Assembly (NCBI GenBank): GCA_003820375.1
Contig: RPQH01000038.1
Coordinates: forward strand, 1-39,110
DNA from: Ignavibacteriota bacterium
GTDB lineage: Bacteria > Bacteroidota > Ignavibacteria > Tepidaquicellales > OLB5
Length of the DNA: 39,110 nucleotides
Direction of reading: 5' to 3'
The notes beneath the pieces were generated by a model. That model made no database searches. It was not told where the DNA came from and saw only the letters and a list, made by a program, of their open reading frames with translations. Positions 33,388 to 39,110 of this stretch are shown here, piece after piece; positions within the stretch are counted from its first letter, which is position 1, and every line of letters starts with the position of its first letter. Position numbers and translations under genes: made by a program.

Positions 33388-36033
33388 ATGCCTATTAAAC
33401 CAAAATTTATCACAGGAAAAGATAAAAAAATTGAAATTTCCAAAAGAGTATTTACAGACCGGGAAGATTATATTCAATATTTTAAAGATGCCCTTTATAA
33501 AAACAGAAATGATGAACAAAATTTACTGGTATATTACGGAGTGGGTGGTATTGGTAAAAGCTCATTAAGGAAAGAAATAACAAAGTTATATAACGAACAA
33601 ATTATCCATGCATCTCTCGATTTTGCCTTACCGGAATATAGAAATGAAGAAACAGCTTTATATTATTTAAGAAAAGTTTTGAAAGATAACTTCAAAATAC
33701 AATTCCCGGCATTTGAAATTGCTTATGCAGTTTACTGGCAAAAAATTCATCCACAAACACCAATAACAAATGCCAGCATGCCTTTGCTTGATGAAAGCGG
33801 AATACTGACAAACATGGTTTCAACTTTAGGTAATATTCCTATTGTAGGTTTAATACCCGGTATTACCTCAACTGTATACAAAGGTCATCAATATTTCAAG
33901 CAATGGTGGACAAAACGCGGTGAACAGGAATTATATAATCTGCCTGAACTGGAAGCTAAAGAAATACTTGAAAGATTGCCAATGTTTTTTGCTTCAGACC
34001 TTAAAGATTATTTGCAGAAATACAATAAGCCATGCGTTATTTTCATTGATACATATGAAGCCCTTCTGGAACATTCTCATAACTATGGCGGATTTTTCGC
34101 AAATGACGAGTGGATAAGAGAACTCATAGCACAGCTTCCGGAACCGTTATGGATCATATTCGGAAGAGAGAAGCTGAGATGGATGGAAATTGAACCGGAT
34201 TGGGAAAATTATATTATGCAATATCAGCTTGATTCTCTATCTTTAGCAGATTCAGAGAAATTCCTGATTTCATGCAGCATTGAAAATAAAAATATCCGGG
34301 ATATCATTCTAAACACGAGCAAAGGCGTACCCTATTTTATGGACCTAGCAGTTGATACATATTTCCAGGTTAAACAAAAAACAAACAGAGAACCTGAGGT
34401 TAATGATTTTGCCAAAAATCAATCAGACGTGCTGGATAGATTTTTAAAATATCTTGATAAAACAGAAATAGAAACATTAAAACTACTTTCGGTTCCGCGT
34501 CACTGGGATAGTAATTTATTCCGTTCCATGATAAACGAGTTCAAAACCGGGTACCCCAATACAGGCATGAAAGAGCTTTGCAGGTTCTCCTTTATTATTC
34601 AAAATTCAGATAACAGCACATATTCTTTACAAAGCTTAATGAGAAACGGGCTTGAGGCAAAACTTGATCTGGATTTGTTGAACGAAGTAAAAATATTTTT
34701 ATTTAATTATTATAATAAATCCCTTGATGAAATTAACAGCAGTACAATATCGCAAATTCAGGAAAAAGCTTTTTTAGAAGCGTTTTATATGGGTAAAGAT
34801 TCAATAGATTATGTAAGCTTTAAGGATTGGCTGGATAATATGTTTATAACTTTTAATAATGCCGGGAAATGGTTAATCCTGATAGAAATTTACGAAAATC
34901 TTATATTAAAAATTAAAAAAGAAAAGGAAGAATGCAGTGAAGATTATATAAGTTCATTGAACATTCTTGGTGAACTTTATATTAATACAGGTCAGTATAA
35001 CAGAGCATTTGAACTGCACCAAACTTCCGTTAAAATTCTAAAATCATATTGCGGCGAAGAACACCCTCATTACCTGAATGCTTTAAATAACCTGGGGCTC
35101 GATTACAGGCTAAAAGGATGTTTTGCAGAATCTATTAAAATATTTGAAAATGTTCTGGAAAAACAAAAAGACATTAATAATTCATTATATGCATCTGCTT
35201 TAAACAATTTAGCTAATGTGTATAACGAAACCGGTAATTTTGAAAAAGCAGGTATCTTGCTTGAAAAAGCTATAAGCATAATAAAAAATATCAAAGGTGA
35301 AAATGATTCCGAATATGCAAGGTCTATCAACAACTTAGCAAATCTGTATTCCCGGTTGGGTAAATATACCGAAGCAATACCACTACATTTACAAACAATA
35401 GAAACCTTTAAAAAAAGATTTGGTGAATGGCATCCAAAGATTGCTGTATCTTATAATAACCTTGCAAATGTATATGGCCAAACCGGTGAATATGAAAAAG
35501 CATGTGTTTTATTGGAAAAAGCAATGGATATAAGAGAGAAATCATTCGGAAATAATAATCCTCTTTATGCCGCTTCGGTTCATAATCTTGCTAACGTATA
35601 TGCAGTTCAGAAACAGTTTACTAAAGCAATTGAACTGTATAAGAAAGCAGGTGAAATTATTAAGAACACACTTGGTGAAAACCATTCTGAATATGCACAA
35701 AATCTCACAAATCTTGCCAATGTATTTATTGAAACAGGAAATTTAACAGATGCTTTTAATTATTATGATATCGCTGTTAATATTAAGAAAAAAGTTTTTG
35801 GAAGAGATAGTTTTGAATATGCCGGCTCTGTAAAAAATATTGCAGATGCTTACGAAACTTGTAAAGATTACAAAAATGCAGAAGAAAAGTATCTCATAGC
35901 TTTGGAAATTTTTAAAAAGGATGACAATCAAAATTCTCAAAAGGTAAATGAAATATTATATTTATTAAAAGAAATGTATTTAAAAACAGGCGAAAGAGAA
36001 AAGCTGAATAATTTAAAGAAACGTATACCGTGA
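33388..36033 (+). CDS. STAND-type NTPase with kinesin-light-chain-like TPR array
   Basis: An 881-residue cytoplasmic protein with no signal peptide. RVFTDREDYIQYF leads directly into a P-loop NTPase of the STAND class: Walker A YYGVGGIGKSSL (51-60 for GVGGIGKSSL), Walker B CVIFIDTYEALL (about 216-227) and the sensor-like LWIIFGREKLRW (about 254-265). A helical/winged-helix region follows to about 460, then an array of about eight TPRs of ~42 residues (SLNILGELYINTGQYNRAFEL, YNNLANVYGQTGEYEKACVLL and similar). STAND proteins with TPRs serve as ligand-triggered switches in signalling and anti-phage defence. Here no N-terminal effector domain is present, so it may act through a partner or be a regulator. 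It stands alone among exported-protein genes, with its own -7 box. Confidence 0.85.
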   Translation: MPIKPKFITGKDKKIEISKRVFTDREDYIQYFKDALYKNRNDEQNLLVYYGVGGIGKSSLRKEITKLYNEQIIHASLDFALPEYRNEETALYYLRKVLKDNFKIQFPAFEIAYAVYWQKIHPQTPITNASMPLLDESGILTNMVSTLGNIPIVGLIPGITSTVYKGHQYFKQWWTKRGEQELYNLPELEAKEILERLPMFFASDLKDYLQKYNKPCVIFIDTYEALLEHSHNYGGFFANDEWIRELIAQLPEPLWIIFGREKLRWMEIEPDWENYIMQYQLDSLSLADSEKFLISCSIENKNIRDIILNTSKGVPYFMDLAVDTYFQVKQKTNREPEVNDFAKNQSDVLDRFLKYLDKTEIETLKLLSVPRHWDSNLFRSMINEFKTGYPNTGMKELCRFSFIIQNSDNSTYSLQSLMRNGLEAKLDLDLLNEVKIFLFNYYNKSLDEINSSTISQIQEKAFLEAFYMGKDSIDYVSFKDWLDNMFITFNNAGKWLILIEIYENLILKIKKEKEECSEDYISSLNILGELYINTGQYNRAFELHQTSVKILKSYCGEEHPHYLNALNNLGLDYRLKGCFAESIKIFENVLEKQKDINNSLYASALNNLANVYNETGNFEKAGILLEKAISIIKNIKGENDSEYARSINNLANLYSRLGKYTEAIPLHLQTIETFKKRFGEWHPKIAVSYNNLANVYGQTGEYEKACVLLEKAMDIREKSFGNNNPLYAASVHNLANVYAVQKQFTKAIELYKKAGEIIKNTLGENHSEYAQNLTNLANVFIETGNLTDAFNYYDIAVNIKKKVFGRDSFEYAGSVKNIADAYETCKDYKNAEEKYLIALEIFKKDDNQNSQKVNEILYLLKEMYLKTGEREKLNNLKKRIP

Positions 36034-36158
36034 TATAATAAAACATGCCATAATTCCACCGCAAAAATTACTCAATAATTTCCGTTTTTTAATTAATAAA
36101 TATGCAAATTTCCTTATAATCTTCCTAACACCGGTTAGGCAATAATATAAATAAAGCA

Positions 36159-36190
36159 TTGTTTTTCATAACTCCAACAAATTATATTTG
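36159..36190 (+). promoter_or_regulatory. Candidate promoter of the leader element and propeller gene
   Basis: TTG (36159-36161), 21 bp, then TATATTTG (36183-36190) fit the Bacteroidota promoter with slightly long spacing. Transcription would begin just before the structured element at 36211 and give a leader of over 200 nt before the ATG at 36432. The rest of the 398-bp gap (36034-36431) is AT-rich without a gene. Confidence 0.5.
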
Positions 36191-36210
36191 TGCATACAGA
36201 ATCCTATTCT

Positions 36211-36289
36211 GTTCTGCATCGAAAAACTACTAGGCCATGCTACTCGATACAGGACGTTAAAAGACTGCGTCCTCGATATTTACACTGCA
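36211..36289 (+). ncRNA. Structured-RNA-like leader element, copy 2
   Basis: Matches the element at 19151: GTTCTGCATCGAAA, then ACTA, GCCAT, TCGAT and CAG-AC followed by GTT. Here GTTCTG (36211-36216) pairs fully with CAGGAC (36250-36255), allowing one G-T pair, around an inner ATCGA/TCGAT stem. AGGACG (36251-36256) can instead pair with CGTCCT (36268-36273), so two mutually exclusive folds exist, as in attenuators. TGCAG (36285-36289) can pair with CTGCA (36215-36219). It lies 143 bp before the ATG at 36432. The class is unknown and a short DNA repeat is an alternative. Confidence 0.45.
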
Positions 36290-36431
36290 GCTAATAATTT
36301 TTTCATATGGTTTCAAAATGTAAATTGAACAATGAAAAAATTTATTATCGTTTTTATTTAATCAAATAAAAAAATAATATATATAAGTTACAAAGCTCCC
36401 CTCTTTGTAATAAATATTAACACAAACTGCC

Positions 36432-37664
36432 ATGAAAAAAACTTTTCTGCTGTTTAACTTTTCACTTTTTCTATTCTATGTATTACAAGTCAATAATTGC
36501 AAGTGCCAATGGGTGCAAAAGCCGGATGGGATGGGTACAACTCAATACGGTTCATCTTTTGCAATAAGCGGGGCATATTTATTTTCTGGAAATTGGAAGG
36601 GAGGCGGGATATTTCTAACTACAAATAACGGTGAATCATGGACATCCGCTAACAATGGTATTACTTTCCCTTATATTTCATCAATTGCAGTAAAAGAAAC
36701 ATATGTTTTCGCAGGAACTAATGGTGAGGGTGTTTTTCGTTCTACCAATATGGGTTCAAGCTGGACTCAATTTAATACAGGATTGACAAACCCGGCAGTC
36801 TGGTCTCTTACCTTGAGCGGTCTAAATTTATTTGCCGGAACTCATAACGGAGGAGTATTTCTCACAACTAATAATGGACAATATTGGACTGCAGTTAACA
36901 ACGGATTGACTAATTTTAATGTACTATCTATGGCTTCGGTTGGAACTAATATTTTCGCAGGAACTGAAAATGGATTGTTCCGGTCAACGAATAATGGCGT
37001 TAGCTGGGATTCTGTTCATAATGGTTTATCAAACAAATATATTGTATGCTTTACAGTCAGCGGTACTAATATTTTCGCGGGAACTGTTAACGGAGTGTTC
37101 CTATCAACTAATTATGGTGCCAATTGGACTGCTGTAAATAATGGTTTAACCAGTATGACCGTCTTATCTATTGCCTCTCATGGAACAAATTTATTTGCCG
37201 GTACACTCAATGGTGTCTTTTGCTCCGTGAACAACGGTGAAACCTGGACAATTAAAAATGAAGGTTTTACTATAATACCTGAAGTACGGTGTTTAATAGT
37301 AGCAAATAACTATGTATTCAGCGGTACAAACTATCAATCAGTTTGGCGCCGTTCATATCCGGAAATAATCGGAATTAAAAAAATCAGCACAGAAATTCCT
37401 TCATCATTTTTTTTATCACAAAATTATCCAAATCCATTCAATCCAAAGACAATTATCAATTTTCAATTACCAATGAGCAATGCTGTAAAGCTCATTATAT
37501 ATGATGTTATGGGAAGAGAAGCAGCAACTCTTGTAAATGAAAAATTAAACCCCGGCACATATGAAGTTGAATGGAATGCAAGTAATTATCCAAGCGGAGT
37601 GTATTTCTATAGGCTTGTATCCGGTAATTTTGCAGACACCAAAAAATTAATCTTAGTAAAATGA
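36432..37664 (+). CDS. T9SS-secreted Asp-box/YCF48-like propeller protein
   Basis: A 410-residue exported protein. The signal peptide covers about 1-25 (LLFNFSLFLFYVLQV, cleavage near NCKCQ). Six to seven well-kept blades follow, with TTNNGESWTSANNGI, STNMGSSWTQFNTGL, TTNNGQYWTAVNNGL, STNNGVSWDSVHNGL, STNYGANWTAVNNGL and SVNNGETWTIKNEGF alternating with GTNIFAGTxNGVF strands. This is an Asp-box beta-propeller of unknown ligand. The T9SS type A sorting domain ([20 protein letters not shown], ending KLILVK) carries the shared 33-bp block, and its lead-in is nearly identical in DNA to that of the next gene. The next gene begins 34 bp later, so the two are likely cotranscribed from the promoter and leader upstream. 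Confidence 0.88.
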   Translation: MKKTFLLFNFSLFLFYVLQVNNCKCQWVQKPDGMGTTQYGSSFAISGAYLFSGNWKGGGIFLTTNNGESWTSANNGITFPYISSIAVKETYVFAGTNGEGVFRSTNMGSSWTQFNTGLTNPAVWSLTLSGLNLFAGTHNGGVFLTTNNGQYWTAVNNGLTNFNVLSMASVGTNIFAGTENGLFRSTNNGVSWDSVHNGLSNKYIVCFTVSGTNIFAGTVNGVFLSTNYGANWTAVNNGLTSMTVLSIASHGTNLFAGTLNGVFCSVNNGETWTIKNEGFTIIPEVRCLIVANNYVFSGTNYQSVWRRSYPEIIGIKKISTEIPSSFFLSQNYPNPFNPKTIINFQLPMSNAVKLIIYDVMGREAATLVNEKLNPGTYEVEWNASNYPSGVYFYRLVSGNFADTKKLILVK

Positions 37665-37698
37665 ACATAATACATTTTAAAAATTAATATTTATAAAA

Positions 37699-39110
37699 AT
37701 GAATAAACGAACATTTAATTATCACTTTATCATAAAAGTAATATTTATTTTTTCTTTCATTTTAGTTTTTACGGGTGAGTTATTTTCCCAGGGACCCCCT
37801 GTAATCTGGAATAAAACCTATAGCGGTTCAGCAGGCAAAGATGATTTTAGCTACGCTTGTACAACAGATGCATCAGGATTCCTTTATATAACAGGTGGTT
37901 CTAAAAATGCAAATTCCAGCAATAATCATGACATTATTACTATTAAATATAATCAATCAACCGGTGATACGGTTTGGACTAACAGATACAACGGTCCCAA
38001 TAATAAGGATGAAGAAGGAATAGCATGCTGCATAGCAAATGACGGTAATCTTATAGTTGTTGGCTACTCAGATGTTGGTACAAATCAAATAGATGACCAG
38101 CTCATTATTGTAAAATATAATGTATCTAACGGAGCAATAATGTGGACTAAGATATACGGCAGTTCCGCCGGTAACCCCGCACCGGATGAAATGGGACATA
38201 CCTGTGTATCAGTGGGTGCTAATATTTACGTTGCAGGTATATACTATGACGGGACTCAAAAAATTATGATTTGGAAATTAGATTCTAACGGGAATATCAT
38301 ATGGACTAAGGATTATATTAACAGCAACGGAGATTCAGATGCAAGCGGATGTGCCGCCGATAATAATGGGAATCTCTATATAAGCGGTTACACCCCTCAA
38401 GCAACATCATATAAAATTACATTATTTAAATATGATTCTTCCGGAACACTGCAATGGATAAAATATTCTGAAAGCATAGGTGAGGGTGTTACTCATTTAA
38501 TGACAGGATGTACTGTTCATGGAAGTAATATTTTCGTGACAGGACTTGGCGGGGATAACCTCAATCGTTACGGAGTCACTTTGAAATACACTAATGCCGG
38601 TGATACTGTGTGGGTAAGTAGAAATGACAGCCCTTCATCATATGACCAGAATCACAAATGTAAAGTTGATGCAAACGGCGATGTATATATCAGCGGCACC
38701 AGATATAATGGAACAAATGATGACTGGGCAATGCTGAAATATAATGGAGCCGATGGTACATTATTATGGACTGTGGTTTTTAATCACCCGACAAATAATT
38801 CCGATTATGCAATTGACTGCGCTCTTGATAATTCAGGAGGTTTATATGCCACAGGCTTTGTAAATCTGAATAACGAGAATTGTGATATATATACGGTAAA
38901 ATATCAAAGCACAATAGGAATTCAAAACATCAGTACAGAAATTCCTTCATCATTTTTTTTATCACAAAATTATCCTAATCCGTTCAACCCGAAGACAATT
39001 ATCAATTTTCAATTACCAATGAGCAATTTTGTAAAGCTTATTGTGTATGATGTGCTTGGTAAAGAGGTGGCTGTTCTTGTGAATGAACAATTAAAACACG
39101 GAACGTATGA
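37699..39110 (+). CDS. T9SS-secreted SBBP/delta-60-like repeat protein (3' end beyond window)
   Basis: An open frame of 470 codons that runs off the right edge. The signal peptide ends near GELFSQ (about 31). The body has repeats of roughly 50-60 residues with the pattern [54 protein letters not shown] and [15 protein letters not shown]. This matches SBBP/delta-60-like beta-propeller blades and is related in style to the protein at 21738. A T9SS type A sorting domain starts near codon 418 ([37 protein letters not shown]) and is cut at HGTYE; about 35 residues should be missing. The ATG at 37699 is 34 bp after the previous gene. Confidence 0.87.
   Translation, partial: MNKRTFNYHFIIKVIFIFSFILVFTGELFSQGPPVIWNKTYSGSAGKDDFSYACTTDASGFLYITGGSKNANSSNNHDIITIKYNQSTGDTVWTNRYNGPNNKDEEGIACCIANDGNLIVVGYSDVGTNQIDDQLIIVKYNVSNGAIMWTKIYGSSAGNPAPDEMGHTCVSVGANIYVAGIYYDGTQKIMIWKLDSNGNIIWTKDYINSNGDSDASGCAADNNGNLYISGYTPQATSYKITLFKYDSSGTLQWIKYSESIGEGVTHLMTGCTVHGSNIFVTGLGGDNLNRYGVTLKYTNAGDTVWVSRNDSPSSYDQNHKCKVDANGDVYISGTRYNGTNDDWAMLKYNGADGTLLWTVVFNHPTNNSDYAIDCALDNSGGLYATGFVNLNNENCDIYTVKYQSTIGIQNISTEIPSSFFLSQNYPNPFNPKTIINFQLPMSNFVKLIVYDVLGKEVAVLVNEQLKHGTY

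Overview
ORGANISM. The window looks like a chromosome segment of an AT-rich Bacteroidota-lineage bacterium, most likely Ignavibacteria or a relative. Nine proteins end in a type IX secretion system (T9SS) type A sorting domain with the YPNPFNP signature. Bacteroidota-type promoter elements (TTTG, 19 bp, TAnnTTTG) can be seen, and few genes have a strong Shine-Dalgarno sequence. No rRNA, tRNA, CRISPR array or complete transposase gene was found. LAYOUT. (1) 1-5174: a 50-bp tandem repeat, then a minus-strand carbon-metabolism pair, transketolase followed by a transaldolase/glucose-6-phosphate isomerase fusion, with a palindromic operator candidate at the promoter. (2) 5313-7761: small minus-strand genes (a Cys-containing hypothetical, a DUF2071/YqjF-like protein, a very acidic 72-residue protein, a secreted charged protein), a 489-bp foldback MITE-like element with a 9-bp target duplication, and a very strong intrinsic terminator. 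(3) 8379-18524: the most interesting region, a minus-strand run of seven genes. In transcription order these encode a von Willebrand A (vWA)-type lipoprotein, a small polytopic membrane protein, a tubulin/FtsZ-like protein, a 1179-residue protein with a C-terminal actin/Hsp70-fold ATPase, and three single-span coiled-coil membrane proteins. The last five genes are separated by only 1-25 bp. (4) 18525-19329: a non-coding gap with two apparently nested foldback elements and a structured-RNA-like element. (5) 19330-39110: an array of exported proteins on the plus strand. Most are beta-propellers (Asp-box/BNR-like, delta-60-like, PD40/TolB-like, NHL/SMP-30-like) with T9SS sorting domains. Also present are an FGE-sulfatase-like protein without a sorting domain, a protein that is almost only a sorting domain, a retropepsin-like protein, a minus-strand lipoprotein and a cytoplasmic STAND NTPase with kinesin-light-chain-like TPRs. 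The last gene runs off the window. HOW THE GENES WORK TOGETHER. Region 3 pairs a tubulin-fold and an actin-fold NTPase with membrane-anchored coiled coils and a vWA lipoprotein on the far side of the inner membrane. I infer an envelope-associated cytoskeletal or membrane-remodelling machine. It recalls the FtsZ-like/vWA gene neighbourhoods proposed by Makarova and Koonin (2010), but with an actin-like partner and unrecognised components. Region 5 is a surface or secreted cargo repertoire. Several of its sorting domains are nearly identical at the DNA level, which suggests cassette spread or gene conversion.
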